From: an uncultured Methanobrevibacter sp.
GTDB taxonomy: Archaea > Methanobacteriota > Methanobacteria > Methanobacteriales > Methanobacteriaceae
Reading direction: 5' to 3'
NCBI RefSeq assembly: GCF_902769175.1
Contig: NZ_CACXNW010000004.1
Location: 49,698 to 113,697, forward strand
DNA length: 64,000 nt
The translations under genes were made by a program, and so were the position numbers. How positions within the stretch are numbered: position 1 is the stretch's first letter; each line of letters begins with the position of its first letter. The notes under the pieces were generated by a model that saw only the letters and a list, made by a program, of their open reading frames with translations, ran no database searches and was not told where the DNA came from. Below, one piece after another: positions 1 to 11,905 of the stretch.

Positions 1-3000
1 AAAAGTGGAACCATTGACAATTGCACATTTTCAAATAACTATGCAAACCTATCAGATGTGGTGTCTTTTGATGATTGTGGATATCTCTTCAATTCTGAAT
101 TTAATAATAATTCTGCATATAATGGAACAACAGTGTTTTTATATGGTGGAGTCATTGACAATTGTTACTTTTTAGAAAACAAGGGGACTCGAGGTGGAGC
201 GGTACGATTCAATTCTAAGGGTAATCTAAGCAATTCCATATTTGTACATAATTATGCGGGCGTGGAGGAGCTATTTTTAATACAATCAATGGAATCTCTA
301 TTGACAATTGTAGGTTTGAATCCAATTCTGCAAAACGTGGAGGGGCAATTTTTAGTGATGCCGACCACATTTTTATAAACAATTCTGATTTCTTCCAGAA
401 TAATGCAGATAATGGTGGAGCAGTGGAATTGAATGATGGAACAATTATAAATTCCAATTTTAACCTAAATGATGCAGGCATATCTGGAGGAGCTGTTTAT
501 TCCAACTATTATGTCTTGATTGACGGCTGCACTTTCGAAGATCAGTTTGCTGGAGATGGTGGGGTTTTATACTGCCTTAATTCTGGTTTAGTTCAAAACT
601 CCTTATTTGAGCACAATATTGCATTCAACAATGGAGGATCAATTTTCTTCACTTCCTTTGGAGAAGTGTACAGCAACAACTTCACTGACAATAAGGCAAT
701 GTTTGAATTGGGAAATTCAATTTATTGTAATAATAAATTATTCGCTAAAAATAATTTCTATGACAATGAAACAAATGCCATTTTCTCAAACAGAACCTAT
801 GATTTCAAGGCAGTTCATGTTGATGGAAATGCTGCAGCATCAGGTGATGGGTCATTTAGACATCCATGGGAAAGCTTATTATTGGCTATAGAAAACTGCA
901 ATGCTGATGAAGCTGTTTTTATGCATTCTGGAACATATAGCGGACCTGCCTACAGCTCTTTGAACATTGAAAAATATGTCAATATTTTTGCTGATGGGGA
1001 AGTGGTCATTGACGGCAATCACACCACTATTTTCTATATCCATAAGGGAGCCAATATTGAAGGAATAACCTTTAAAAATGCATATACTGAAGTTTATGGC
1101 GGAGCATTGTGGGTTATGTCAGATGCAGAAACTGTTTTAAACAATTGTAAATTCATTGACAATCAAGCAAGGTTTAATGGTGGAGCAATATTTTGTGAAG
1201 GATATCTTGAAGTTAATGACTGTTTCTTTTCCAACAATAGGCAATCAATGCAAGACCCTGGAGGAGCGGATTCATCAACTTGGGGTGGAGGAGCCATTAC
1301 AGGAACTTATCCATTGAGCATGCTCTTATTAAGAATACTGTATTTGAAAATAACTATGCTGCTGAAAATGGTGGAGCAATACAGGCAGGAGCATTAGCTT
1401 ACATTGACAACACTTTCGATAAGAATCATAAGGATTTTGAATACACTACAGGCAGGAGCATTAGCTTACATTGACAACTGTACTTTCAGGGGAAATAATG
1501 CTCGCTCTGGTGGTGCCATCAGGACCTATGTAATCAGCGATCTAATGTTTTCAGATACAGGCTCTACTTTCATTTCCAACCATGCAACTAGTAGTGGTGG
1601 AGCAATATATTTGGTCTTTATCAACACTCCTGTCAGCAATCTCTATTTTGAAAGCAATTCTACAGAATCTGGTTCTGGTGGTGCTATTTATGGTCTTTAT
1701 GGAGATGATGTCCATAAATATGGTGGCAGATATGAGTTGCATCTTATCAACTGTACCTTTATCAAAAATAAGGCGGGAGATGGTGCAATTGCTGGAGCTA
1801 TTGGATATTCTATAGCTAACAATCAAACAATATTGTGTCTTGATGGCTATTTCTTTAGCGGAAATTCTGCATGGGTTGGAGGTGCAATATATTCTGGAGG
1901 CATTTTGCGATGCATAGGGGATCCAACATATTTCATTGATAATCATGTGTCCTATTCTACTGATGGGGAAATTAATTATCTCGGTGAAGGTGGCGCAATT
2001 ATGCATTATGGGGCCTTTGAGTTCAACACCACAGTTTATTTCACAAGGAATTATGCTTTCTATGGATTTGGAGGAGCCATAAGTGTTGGCTTAGGAAATT
2101 ATCCTGACCCTATTATTAGCAATGCGGTTTTCACTGGCAACTATGTTCGTTATGCTGGTGGAGGTGCGATAAGTTCTGCCCATAATGTTACAATAGCAAA
2201 TTGCGAGTTTAAAGACAATTATGCTTATACTACAAATTCCATTGATTGGGTAATTCATGATTTTGAAATACCATATGATTGTCCTGGAGGAATAATATAT
2301 TCCGCAAGTCATGATGTGGCATTTACACTGATAAAAAATAATTTTATAGATGTTGATTTCAGATATAATGAGACCTATGAGTATGGAAATGCTTTATATA
2401 ATTGGTTTGGACCTATTGTTTCATATGGGAATTATTATACTGAATGGCATAGAAAGCATAACATATTAGGTGCAAGGACTCCTAATGGAATAGTTCAAGA
2501 CAGCTATCCTATTCACCTTCAATGGAATTTCAATAGTGGATTAAGCAAATTCCTTGATCTATTCATTTTTACAGATAACAATGGTGAAGCAATCTTAGAT
2601 AGGGATTATATGATAGACAATGAATTCTTATTTGACTATCCTGTATCTAAGAATTTGGTTATTGATGGTAAGGGACATACCATTAAGGGAAATGGGGAAA
2701 AATTACTTAGCCTTAATGTTTATGGCAAAATCACTTTTATAAATTTAAATTTTGAAGGATTAAATGAGCTTTTTTCAATTTATGATAATGGATGCTGCAA
2801 TTTTATTAACTGTACATTTTCATCTAACAAAGGGGTCATATCAGTTTATGGTTCTGGAGTCTGCAATGTATTGAATTCCCTCTTTATTGAAAATTCCGCT
2901 TATCAGGGTGGAGCAATCTCTGTTTATGATTCTGGAGTCTGCAATGCTGTGAATTCCAAATTCATATCTAATCATGCAACTACAAATGGAGGAGCAATTT

Positions 3001-6000
3001 ACAGTGAAAATGAAGTCAATATAAGGAATTGTTTATTTGACTCCAATTCTGCTGATTATTCCGGCAATGACAATAAGGGAGGTGCAATCTATTCAAAAGT
3101 CCTCTCTCTTGATAAGTCTACCTTTGTTAATAATCATGCAAATGGCTATGGTGGAGCTTTTTTCACCAGCAAATTGACTCCAATAAATTCAACATTCAAT
3201 GAGAATTCTGCAACCTTTGGAGGTGCAATATATATTGCAAATAGCGATGAAGTGGATTTAAAAATTCAGGACAATGATTTTTATAGGAATGTCGCTTCTA
3301 ATAAGGGAGGTGCAGTTTACATTAATGATAGTGATATGCACTTGAAATTCTATTCCAATAATATTATCATTGACGGTCCAGCTTATTGCGTAGGCTTTGC
3401 AGTTTATAACTGTGGAGAATATGATACAATATTGTACAATTATTGGGGTGAGGATTTTGTTGATTTTCTAAATGAGCCGATTTTAGTGAAAAAAGGATCT
3501 ATTCGGGACGTATATCTTTTGGATCCAGATATGAGATTCAATCCAGATGAAACTGTTCACACATTGCCTCTCAGCTTGCTTCAAAATTAAATAGATTCCC
3601 GTGAAACCCTTGTATTAACATGTGATTATGCATATAAGGAAGGATATGATGATTTAGGTGGAATAATTGTCACTCGTGACAATATTGTAATTGATGGTCA
3701 AGGCCATATCCTTGATGGAATGGCAACTGCAAGGATATTTGATATTCAAGCTAAAAATGTGACTTTAAGGAATATTGTTTTTGCCAATGGATATTCCGAT
3801 TATGGCGGTGCAATCAGAGGGGATGGTTTATTAATAGACAACTGCAGTTTCATAAATAACTATGCAAATTACGGTGGAGCGGTTTCTGGTGCTGGAATAA
3901 TAATTAATGAAAGCAGTTTCAATGGTAATCGTGCATTTAATTGAGGTGCAGTTTACTTATCTGGTGATGGAGAAGTCTATGAATCTAATTTTACAGGCAA
4001 TCATGCTTTAGATTATGGAGGTGCAATATATTCTGATGGCAATTTGACCCTTAGTTATTATGTGGTCTTTAAGGATAATATTGCTGATGATGATTCAAAT
4101 GACTATTATTTAGGTGAAAATGCTAGCGTTATACATTTAAATGATAATTTCAAGTCATTTACTCAATTGCAGCAGTTCCTTGATGCTTCTGAAGGTCCTG
4201 TAGTCAAATTAACTTATGACTATCGCTGTGAGCTATCCGATTGCATTTGGGATAATAAGCATAGTGGCATAAACATTACCCGTGACAATATTGTAATTGA
4301 TGGTCAGGGACACACAATTGATGGAAACCGTTTGACAAGAATATTTTTTGTCATCTCAGATAATGTAACCTTTAAAAACATTAATTTTGTAAATGGAGGT
4401 ACAGAAAACTTTAGTGATGATAGAATTTGGGGAGGTGCAATAGAATCCCAAAACTTTGCCTTTGTAACAAACTGTACATTCCTTAACAATATTGCCGTTT
4501 CTGGTGCAGTCTGCTTCAATAATGGAGGATTAGTGGAAAGTTCTAAGTTCATAAACAATACAGGCAATATTCATGCGGCGTCTATAATGTCATATAATGA
4601 TATATGCCTTGACAATGTCAGCTTTGAAGGAAGTAGGGTGATTGTCTATGAGTCCTCCAATGAAGATTATTATGCATATGGCAAGATCTTTAATGTCACT
4701 CGAATTGACCCTGATTTGAAAATTTCCATTAAGGACATCTCTCAAGGTTTTCCTTTATTTGTTGAAATCGAATCTAGTGCTAATTATAGAGGTGATGTCA
4801 TTCTTGAAATTGGTGGTGTGGATTATACTGTAAATCTTAAGGATGGTTTGGGAAACATTACAATTGAAGCTTTGAAAGTAGGTGTTTATACTGCTACAGT
4901 AAGTTCTATACCTAGCATTCACTTTAGGGATTGTGTAAGATCAACTGACTTTGAAGTTCATTTAAAGCCTCTTCCTGACTTGAGCATATCTATCGAAGAT
5001 GTTTATGAAGGCACTTCTCTCTTTGTTGAAATTTTTGCCAATGAGGATTTATCTGATGATGTCACTCTTGAAATAGATGGTGTGGATTACACTGTAGCTA
5101 TAGTCAATGGTTATGGAAACATTACAATCGATGGTTTAAATCCAGGCACTTATATTGCTACAGTGATTTTAGAGTATAATGATGTATTTGAAGACAGTCG
5201 AGAATCCGTTGAGTTTAACATATATCAAAAAGTAAGTCCAAACCTCGTTATTGATGTTCAAAATTCCACTTTTGGTGAAAATGTATTGATTGAAATCCAT
5301 GTCAATGACATATTCACTGGTTTGATTCCTATCTCTATTGCAAATGAAAATGATTCTGATGAAATCATTGCAATGAATTATGCTGTTGTTGTTGGAGGAT
5401 ATGGATCTGTTGCAATCAGTGCTTTGGATGTTGGAAAATATATTGCTACTGCAGAATTCAAGCCTATAGGTGTATTCATTGGAGAGACAGCCTTTGCATT
5501 ATTTGAGGTTTATCCTAAAAATTCAGCCAATCTCTCTAATCCTAGTGCTTCTTCAGTAAGAATCAATCCTAATTTGAAGATTGTAGTTTCAAGCATTAGG
5601 GTTGGCAAAAAAGCAATTATTAAAATAACAAGCAATAAAAGTTTTTCAGGAAGAGTCAAAGTCATAATAAGATCCAAGACTTACATTGTTAATGTTGTAA
5701 AAGGAAAAGGAACCCGAGCAATCAAAGGACTTAAGGTTGGAACATATAAGGCAACAGCAAAATTAGCTGCAACAAAGACATTCAAGGCAAGCACCAAAAC
5801 AACAAGCTTTAAGGTAAAACCTCATGTGATTAAGCTATCCCTTAAAAAGGTCAAAATCAAAAGGTCTTCTAAAAAATTGAAAATCACAGCTGCTTTAAGG
5901 ATTGATGGAAAATTAGCTAAAGGCAAAAAACTCAAATTCCTATTTAAAGGCAAAAGATATTTTGCAAAAACCAATAGGAAGGGAATTGCAATAATAACCA

Positions 6001-6104
6001 TTAAGAAAAAAGTCCTTAAAAAGCTTAGAGTAGGTAAAAAAATAAGATATCAAGTTCAATATGGTAAAAAGAGAGTAAAAAGAACTGTTAAAGTTCTCAG
6101 ATAA
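1..6104 (+). pseudogene. decayed adhesin-like protein, 3' part
   Basis: The 5' end lies outside the window. The translation is a long run of beta-helix units of the form N-C-x-F-x-x-N-x-A-x-x-G-G-A-I, typical of methanogen adhesin-like surface proteins, followed from about 4690 by three to four Ig-like repeats (motif VDYTV...GNITIEALKVGTYTATV) and a Lys/Arg-rich C-terminus at 5821-6101. The frame is broken several times: a frameshift near 262, another near 1305, a third caused by a 67-bp duplication (copies at 1381 and 1448), an in-frame TAA at 3588-3590 and a TGA at 3942-3944, where GGA is expected. Good repeat-coding sequence continues after each break, so this was one gene. The unbroken 3' piece (4044-6104) could in principle still be expressed, but has no signal peptide. 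Pseudogene status is seen; surface location is inferred from family. Confidence 0.85.
1381..1479 (+). repeat. 67-bp direct duplication inside adhesin gene
   Basis: The 31-base segment beginning ACAGGCAGGAGCATTAGC and ending ATTGACAAC occurs at 1381 and again at 1448. The offset of 67 is not a multiple of three, and the beta-helix reading frame changes exactly here (phase 2 before, phase 0 after). It is therefore a direct cause of one of the frameshifts. Confidence 0.85.
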
Positions 6105-6119
6105 GTTATGGGATTTTAT

Positions 6120-6270
6120 AAAATGGTGTTGAAATAATTTTATTTTATTAATTTCCTAAAATGGGTTTGAATTAATTTTATTTTATTAATTTCCTAAAAT
6201 GGGTTTGAATTAATTTTATTTTATTAATTTCCTAAAATGGGTTTGAGATAATTTTATATTATTAATATCA
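6120..6270. repeat. 38-bp tandem repeat, four copies
   Basis: Copies start at 6120, 6158, 6196 and 6234. The unit begins AAAATGGGTTTGAATTAA and ends TTAATTTCCT. Copies 2 and 3 are identical, while 1 and 4 have a few substitutions. It lies directly behind the adhesin stop codon. Confidence 0.9.
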
Positions 6271-6520
6271 TTCCCTACTTTCATTTTCTTATTTTTTTAG
6301 GCTGAATAAATATTCTAGTCTATTTTTATTTTTTGCTATTTTTTAAATAAAAAATTATATTAATATAATTAATTTTAACTTCTTTTAAAATGCAGATTCT
6401 TTATGTTTCTATTAATTTAATTAACTTGTTTTTGAATTAAATTAAAAGCATCATATTAATTGTCATTTCACTATTTTCACATCTACATCTATATACTCAT
6501 ATCTATCTAATTTTATCAAT

Positions 6521-6610
6521 TTTATTCTAATTTTATCTAATTTATTCTAATTTATTCTAATTTATTCTAATTTATTCTAATTTATTCTAATTTATTCTAA
6601 TTTTATCTAA
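6521..6610. repeat. 10-bp AT satellite
   Basis: Unit TTTATTCTAA repeated six times without change at 6541-6600, flanked on both sides by diverged 10-11 bp copies. The period is close to one helical turn, so the T runs are phased on one DNA face. Confidence 0.9.
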
Positions 6611-6888
6611 TGTCTGTCATAGCTATATACATTTATCAATTATTTATCATTCATTTTAACATTTATCTTCAATTTCATCATTACTTATATATGTAACTTA
6701 TGCCAATACATAATATATTATATCAATTTAAGGTTATTTGTATGGTTTGAAATGATTTTATTTTTAAAAGTTTAGAAGCTTTAAAATTTTAAGTTTGAAA
6801 TGATCTTAAATGATAATTGTTTTATTTTAATTTTTTATTTTAATACATTATTAAAAAATTTATTTATCAATCTTATTAGGTGTTATGA

Positions 6889-8133
6889 ATGAGTGAGGTA
6901 TCCTCAAAAGAATTATATGAGTTTAAAAAGTCATTAAAGGAATTGGCTGAAAAGAAGGGGAAAGGAACAGAGCTTGTTTCAATGTATGTTCCTCCAACAA
7001 AGCAATTAAGTGATATCATTAAGCAGATGAGAGACGAATTAGGACAAAGTGCTAACATTAAAAGTAAAACCACTCGTAAAAACGTTCAATCTGCTATTGA
7101 GGTAATCATGCAAAGAATCCGTATGATTACAAACGACAACAAGGAATTGCCAAACGGTTTTGTGCTCTTTGTTGGAATGATTCCTAAAGGTGGTCCAGGT
7201 ACTGAAAAGATGGAAACTGTAGTAATTGAACCACCTGAAGAAATTCAAACTTACAGATACATTTGTGACAGCACTTTCTTCCTTGAGCCTTTAGAAGACA
7301 TGATTGCTTCCAAAGAGGTTTATGGAATTGCTGTAATCGACAGAAATGAAGCTACAATCGCTACCTTAAAAGGTAAAAGAATCAATGTTGTTTCCAATTT
7401 AACCAGTGGTGTTCCTGGAAAGCATAAGGCAGGGGGACAATCACAAAGAAGGTTCGATAGGGTCATTGACCAATTGGCTCACGAGTTCCTTAAAAGGATT
7501 GGATCTCACATGGATGATGAGTTCTTGCCAATTAAGGATGATTTGAAGGGAATCGTTCTTGGTGGACCTGGAGGTACTAAGGAAGATTTCTACAATGGAG
7601 ATTACATGCATTATGAACTTAAGGATAAGGTCATCACTACTGTAGACACTTCCTATGCTGGAGAATTCGGTATTAGGGAAACCATTGACAAGGCTTCTGG
7701 TGCTTTAGAGGAATTAGGAGTTATCCAAGAGAAGAAATTGGTTCAAAGATTCTTGGCAGAATTAAGAGATGACCATGGATTATATTCCTATGGTGAAAAG
7801 GAAGTGAGATCCAACTTGGAAATCGGTGCAGTGGATATTCTTTTGCTTAGTGAAGACTTAAAATCCAAAAGATTAACAATTGACTGTCAAGCATGTGGAT
7901 TCCATGCTGAAGTCACTCAAAAGGAAGGGCAAAAGGTTGAAGACTTGACCTGTCCTCAATGTAATGAAAAGATGAAAATCACCAATGAGGAAGATTTGGT
8001 TGAAGACTTGGCAAACATTGCTGAAGAGTTAGGTTCCTCTGTTGAGATCATTTCCACCGAAACTGAAGAAGGAAGCCAATTATATAGGGCATTTGGTGGA
8101 ATCGGAGCTATTTTAAGATATAATGTAAGATAA
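6889..8133 (+). CDS. prf1: peptide chain release factor aRF1
   Basis: This 414-residue protein is the archaeal class-1 release factor, which reads all three stop codons in the ribosomal A site and triggers hydrolysis of peptidyl-tRNA. It carries the stop-codon recognition motifs NIKS (residues 56-59) and YICDSTF (Y-x-C-x-x-x-F type), the GGQ peptidyl-hydrolysis motif at 182-184 followed by SQRRFDR, and a C-terminal domain with two CxxC pairs (CQAC, CPQC) common in archaeal versions. Length is as expected. The ATG at 6889 has AGGTG about six bases upstream. The next gene follows after 17 bases, so the two are probably co-transcribed. The assignment is secure. Confidence 0.97.
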   Translation: MSEVSSKELYEFKKSLKELAEKKGKGTELVSMYVPPTKQLSDIIKQMRDELGQSANIKSKTTRKNVQSAIEVIMQRIRMITNDNKELPNGFVLFVGMIPKGGPGTEKMETVVIEPPEEIQTYRYICDSTFFLEPLEDMIASKEVYGIAVIDRNEATIATLKGKRINVVSNLTSGVPGKHKAGGQSQRRFDRVIDQLAHEFLKRIGSHMDDEFLPIKDDLKGIVLGGPGGTKEDFYNGDYMHYELKDKVITTVDTSYAGEFGIRETIDKASGALEELGVIQEKKLVQRFLAELRDDHGLYSYGEKEVRSNLEIGAVDILLLSEDLKSKRLTIDCQACGFHAEVTQKEGQKVEDLTCPQCNEKMKITNEEDLVEDLANIAEELGSSVEIISTETEEGSQLYRAFGGIGAILRYNVR

Positions 8134-8150
8134 TTCCTGAGGTGTTTCTT

Positions 8151-8804
8151 ATGAAAAAAGATGAGGATTATGGTTTGGTTTTAAGCACCAAAGAAAATGA
8201 TGACATTAAATCTGCACGTATCATTGGTACAAAATATTTCCAATTGGTTGAATTTGATTTAAACCCAGATGCAAATGTAAATGTTCAGGATAAAATTTTC
8301 ATCGGAAAAGGCAGTGAAATCATCAAACAGGAAAGATCTCAATTAAGTTATGATGATTTGAATAAGACTGAAGAATTTGAAGTTGAAAAGGCAATTCATA
8401 GCATTGTAATTGCTAATGAACCTTATTATGTGGAATTCTTCAATAAGCAAAGCAAGGAAGGAAGCCAATTGCATTTATTGGATGATAGCCTCAGCAGAAA
8501 GTTAGGTTCTAAGATATTAGCTGAAAAGGAACTTAACGGTGACTTTGAAAGTTTTGAAGACATTGACAGTAGGATAAGATTCATTGACAGCTCAATGGAA
8601 TTGGTTGTTAATAGGATTCTCCATGAAATGATTGTGGAACATACAATCAAAAAGGGAAGACCTGTTTATTTATTCACTGTTGTTAAGAGTTCCAACAAAA
8701 AAGAGGTCCCAGAATATGATGAATTCGTTACTGATGACACTCGTTTCATAGAAATGATCAAAGAAAAAGGACTTCTAGAAAAAGAAGGTAAACGTATAAA
8801 ATAG
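8151..8804 (+). CDS. DUF655 family predicted nucleic-acid-binding protein
   Basis: A protein of 217 residues that matches the archaeal DUF655 (COG1491) pattern: an N-terminal OB-like part with IGTKYFQLVEF and VQDKIFIGKG, then YVEFFNKQ and a helix-hairpin-helix-like stretch (LHLLDDSLSRKLGSKILAEKE...FESFEDI). The family is predicted to bind RNA or DNA and its cellular role is not established. I chose the ATG at 8151 because GAGGTG (8139-8144) is correctly spaced for it, and a GTG at 8142 in the same frame lies inside that site. It is probably in an operon with prf1. Members of this family usually sit near rsmA and ribosomal genes, so this may be a second, more diverged copy. Unlike them it has a C-terminal tail rich in Lys and Glu. 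Confidence 0.8.
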   Translation: MKKDEDYGLVLSTKENDDIKSARIIGTKYFQLVEFDLNPDANVNVQDKIFIGKGSEIIKQERSQLSYDDLNKTEEFEVEKAIHSIVIANEPYYVEFFNKQSKEGSQLHLLDDSLSRKLGSKILAEKELNGDFESFEDIDSRIRFIDSSMELVVNRILHEMIVEHTIKKGRPVYLFTVVKSSNKKEVPEYDEFVTDDTRFIEMIKEKGLLEKEGKRIK

Positions 8805-9640
8805 TTTTCTTCTTTCTTTTTTTATTTTTATTATTTTTAGTTATTTTTTAGCATTTTTTAGCTATTTTTTAGTTATTTTTTTATTCTTTTTATTTTTATT
8901 AGTTTTTTAATAGATTTTTTTATTCTTTTATCATTTTTAGTTATTTTTTTAGCTATTGCTTTTATTTTCATATTTATTTTTTTAAAATCTTCAAAAGAGA
9001 TTATTGCATTATTATTTTAATTCATTATCGTGTTGATGTATGGTAATTTTTTAGAGTGATAGGGGGTGGGGGGATTAACAAATATATTGAGTTTTTTGGG
9101 TTAAAATTGAATGAGTAACTTTGAGTACAATCTATTGAGTGAATATGCTAATTTTCCAGTAAAATAAAAAGGTATTTTTCTATAAATGTTAATCCCAATT
9201 CTTTATTTATTCTAAATTACATTTAAATCTTTCTATTTGATTTTTAACTCTTTATAATTTCTTTATTTAATTTTATAATTGATTTTCACTTGTTAAATTA
9301 AAATTACATTGTTAAATTTATTTTATATTAGAATATTGTTTGATTTTGGAATATTTTTTAATTTAGTTAAATTTATTTTATATTAGAATATTGTTTGATT
9401 TTGGAATATTTTTTAATTTTGTAAAATTTATTTTATATTAGAATATTGTTTGATTTTAGAATATTTTTTGAACTTGTTAAATTGCTTTTATCTTAGAATA
9501 TTCAACAAACTTGTTAAATTATAATCATTCTCTAAAATTAATTTCACATTATCAAATTATAATCACATTCCCAAATTCAGTTTAAAAAAATTTATATTAT
9601 ATGATTTAAAAAATTTTATTTAATAATAAATGGTGTTTTT
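8805..9640. other. AT-rich intergenic region, no gene seen
   Basis: The first 150 bases are runs of TTAGTTATTTTTTAG-like T-rich text that could end prf1-operon transcription. A lone G-rich patch (AGGGGGTGGGGGG at 9061-9073) stands out in otherwise AT-only sequence. A 55-bp tandem repeat occupies 9311-9475. I see no coding signal. Confidence 0.6.
9311..9475. repeat. 55-bp tandem repeat, three copies plus fragment
   Basis: Copies start at 9311, 9366 and 9421. The unit begins GTTAAATTTATTTTATATTA and contains two GAATATT boxes. A decayed partial fourth copy (GTTAAATTGC...TTAGAATATTC) follows. It sits 165 bp before the next gene. Confidence 0.88.
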
Positions 9641-10066
9641 ATGTCTAATCTGAATATATGTTCAAATGAGAAATTTTCATTCAAATACAATGAGGAATGG
9701 GAATTGGAAGATGTTCCATTGGATAATAACCCTGATTGCTTGGCTACATTGAGTTATATTGATGGCAGCTTATTGAATGTAATTGCTTTTCAATCTGAAA
9801 TGCCTTCATTAGATGCATTTAAGGAAATCATTGAAGAAAGCATTTTAAATGACAATAATGAAATAGTCGCATCTGAAATAGCAAATGTAGGCAAAAGGCA
9901 ATCTATTCAAATTCATTCAAAGATTTCCATTCCTGAAATTGATTTTGAAATGTTTTCAGTTGTATTTTTAGAGGATGGTTTTGTTTATATCTTTGAACTT
10001 AGGACAGTTAGTGATATAGTTTCCAAATTTATGGAAATCGTCAGAACATTTGAGATTCTTTGTTAG
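9641..10066 (+). CDS. small DcrB/PsbP-like protein, copy 1
   Basis: A protein of 141 residues starting from an ATG behind TGGTG. It has the layout F-x-F-K-Y-N-E-E-W (residues 12-20), a central strand-rich part, and F-V-Y-I-F-E-L near residue 115 followed by a helix ending in V-R-T-F-E. This resembles the DUF1795/DcrB/PsbP fold and clearly matches the proteins at 16215 and 17066, which share F.Y...W near the start and MYIFEL / F.M.YKTLEF near the end. It has no signal peptide. The stop is 12 bases before the esterase start, so the two are translationally linked. The function of such single-domain archaeal proteins is unknown, and fold assignment is inference. Confidence 0.7.
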   Translation: MSNLNICSNEKFSFKYNEEWELEDVPLDNNPDCLATLSYIDGSLLNVIAFQSEMPSLDAFKEIIEESILNDNNEIVASEIANVGKRQSIQIHSKISIPEIDFEMFSVVFLEDGFVYIFELRTVSDIVSKFMEIVRTFEILC

Positions 10067-10078
10067 TGGGGTGTGATT

Positions 10079-11905
10079 ATGGATAGGACAGATAAATTGA
10101 GTTTGCTTATAACTGTGGTGATTGGAATATTTGCAGTTGTGGCAGTTGCAGGTCAAATGGGCTTATTGAATGATGCCAATCATTATGATGTCAATCTAAC
10201 AGAAGTGATTAGTGACTTAACCATTGATATGTCCAATTGGAGTTATGACGAGAAAAATAATGTCTATTATCAAACTGGAATCGTCTACTGCACACATCCT
10301 GAAGCACCAGAATATGAGTCCTTAGCAATTTATGTTCCTGGACAGTACTTCAATGGAAAGAAAAATCATAATGGCACATATACCTGTGCAGCAGTAAATG
10401 GTGTAGGTGGTAATTATTCAGAATCTAATGCTCCTATTGTAATGCCTATCAACACTCCGGGATATTCTGCCCATAAATCTCCTACAGGCTATAATGCTGA
10501 TGAAGTGAAACCATACATAGATGCAGGTTTCATCTATGTAGATGCCGGTTGCAGAGGTAGGGAAAATGGCAAGAATTACTCTGGCGGAGCTCCTTGGGGA
10601 GTGGCTGACTTAAAGGCAGCAGTCCTTTATTTGAAATTCAATGATATATCCCTTCCTGGAGATAGCAATAGGATCTTTTCCTTTGGTCACAGTGGCGGTG
10701 GAGCTCAAAGCGCTATTTTAGGTGTAAGCGGTAACAGTGAATTGTACATTCCATACCTTGAATCCATTGGAGCAGTGCTATTGGATAGAAACGGCAAAAA
10801 ATTGTCTGATGGCATATGTGGAGCAATGTGCTGGTGTCCTATCACCTCTTTAGATAGTGCTGATGAGGCTTACGAATGGACTATGGGCCAATATTCAAGT
10901 AGGGGAGTACGTGGAAACGGCACTTGGACTGGGGCTTTATCTGATGATTTGGCTAGCGCTTATGCGCAACACATAAATGAGTTAGACCTTAGAAGTCCTG
11001 ATGGCAAGCCTTTAATCCTTAACGAATCTGAAAACGGCACTTTTGCATCTGGACCTTATTATGATTATTTGCTTTCAGTTGTAGAGGATTCCTTAAATAA
11101 TTTCCTGAATGATACAGATTTCCCATACACTCCAAGTTCCAATGGAGGAATGGGCATAGGTTCTGCAGCAGGAGGCAGTCCTAATGGAGATATGCTTAGT
11201 GGAGAGATACCTGATGGGGTCACTCCTTCAACTGAGATGGGAGGTTCAGGCTCACAAACCTATAGGACCCCAAAGGATTATATTGATTCATTGAATGGTG
11301 ATGAAGAATGGATTAAATACAACAGTTCTTCAAATTCTGTAAAAATCACAAGCATTGAAGCATTTGTAAATCATTGCAAATCTCCATCTAAGGATGTTGG
11401 GGCATTTGATGATTTAGGAAGAGCTCAAGCAGAAAACGATTTGTTTGGAAATGACAAGTATGATTCATTGCACTTTGACAGCATTATGGCAGATGTATTG
11501 AAGAATAATTCAGAAAAGTACTCTAACTTCTCTGATTATGACTCTTCTAAAGCAAGCAGCTATGCAAAAGACTTAACTAAATTGGATAAATTTAATTACA
11601 CAATTGAAAATCGTTCCAATATGTATGATCCATTGTATTACATTTCTGGCCATTATGATGGTGTTGGATCATCTAAGCCTGCTAAATATTGGAGAATAAA
11701 TGCAGGAATCCAACAGACCGACACTTCATTTACAGTTGAAACTAATTTGATGCTTACATTAAAGCAATGTAGTGATGTTGATAGCGTTGAATTCAATGAA
11801 GTCTGGGGTCAAGGCCATACCCAAGCTGAAAGAACAGGATCTCCTGAATCAAACTTCATTTATTGGGTAAATAATTGCTTAAGCAAAGAATCAAATTTAT
11901 TTTAA
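10079..11905 (+). CDS. membrane-anchored tannase-like alpha/beta-hydrolase (esterase)
   Basis: A protein of 608 residues. Residues 6-25 (LSLLITVVIGIFAVVAVAGQ) form an N-terminal membrane anchor or uncleaved signal, placing the enzyme outside the cell. The nucleophile elbow is GHSGGG at 203-208 (Ser205), followed by AQSAILG, as in subtype-A tannases and feruloyl-type esterases. YDPLYYISG and WGQGHTQ near the C-terminus are good candidates for the acid and histidine of the triad. A Gly/Ser/Pro-rich insert (about residues 355-395) separates the two halves. These enzymes hydrolyse ester bonds of plant phenolics or other acylated substrates; the actual substrate is not visible. The ATG at 10079 has GGGGTG upstream, and an in-frame GTG lies at 10073. 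It is coupled to the DcrB-like gene. Confidence 0.82.
   Translation: MDRTDKLSLLITVVIGIFAVVAVAGQMGLLNDANHYDVNLTEVISDLTIDMSNWSYDEKNNVYYQTGIVYCTHPEAPEYESLAIYVPGQYFNGKKNHNGTYTCAAVNGVGGNYSESNAPIVMPINTPGYSAHKSPTGYNADEVKPYIDAGFIYVDAGCRGRENGKNYSGGAPWGVADLKAAVLYLKFNDISLPGDSNRIFSFGHSGGGAQSAILGVSGNSELYIPYLESIGAVLLDRNGKKLSDGICGAMCWCPITSLDSADEAYEWTMGQYSSRGVRGNGTWTGALSDDLASAYAQHINELDLRSPDGKPLILNESENGTFASGPYYDYLLSVVEDSLNNFLNDTDFPYTPSSNGGMGIGSAAGGSPNGDMLSGEIPDGVTPSTEMGGSGSQTYRTPKDYIDSLNGDEEWIKYNSSSNSVKITSIEAFVNHCKSPSKDVGAFDDLGRAQAENDLFGNDKYDSLHFDSIMADVLKNNSEKYSNFSDYDSSKASSYAKDLTKLDKFNYTIENRSNMYDPLYYISGHYDGVGSSKPAKYWRINAGIQQTDTSFTVETNLMLTLKQCSDVDSVEFNEVWGQGHTQAERTGSPESNFIYWVNNCLSKESNLF

Larger units (their letters stand above)
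6105..6888. other. AT-rich spacer with two satellites before prf1
   Basis: No credible gene. It holds the 38-bp tandem repeat (6120-6270) and the 10-bp satellite (about 6521-6610), both listed separately. The rest is A/T-rich. The last 40 bases carry a weak TATA-like stretch and the prf1 Shine-Dalgarno AGGTG at 6879-6883. Confidence 0.6.

Noticed and set aside
9059..9075. G-rich patch AGGGGGTGGGGGG as a G-quadruplex
   Set aside because: Only two G runs are present; an intramolecular quadruplex needs four. It is odd in composition but nothing more can be claimed.
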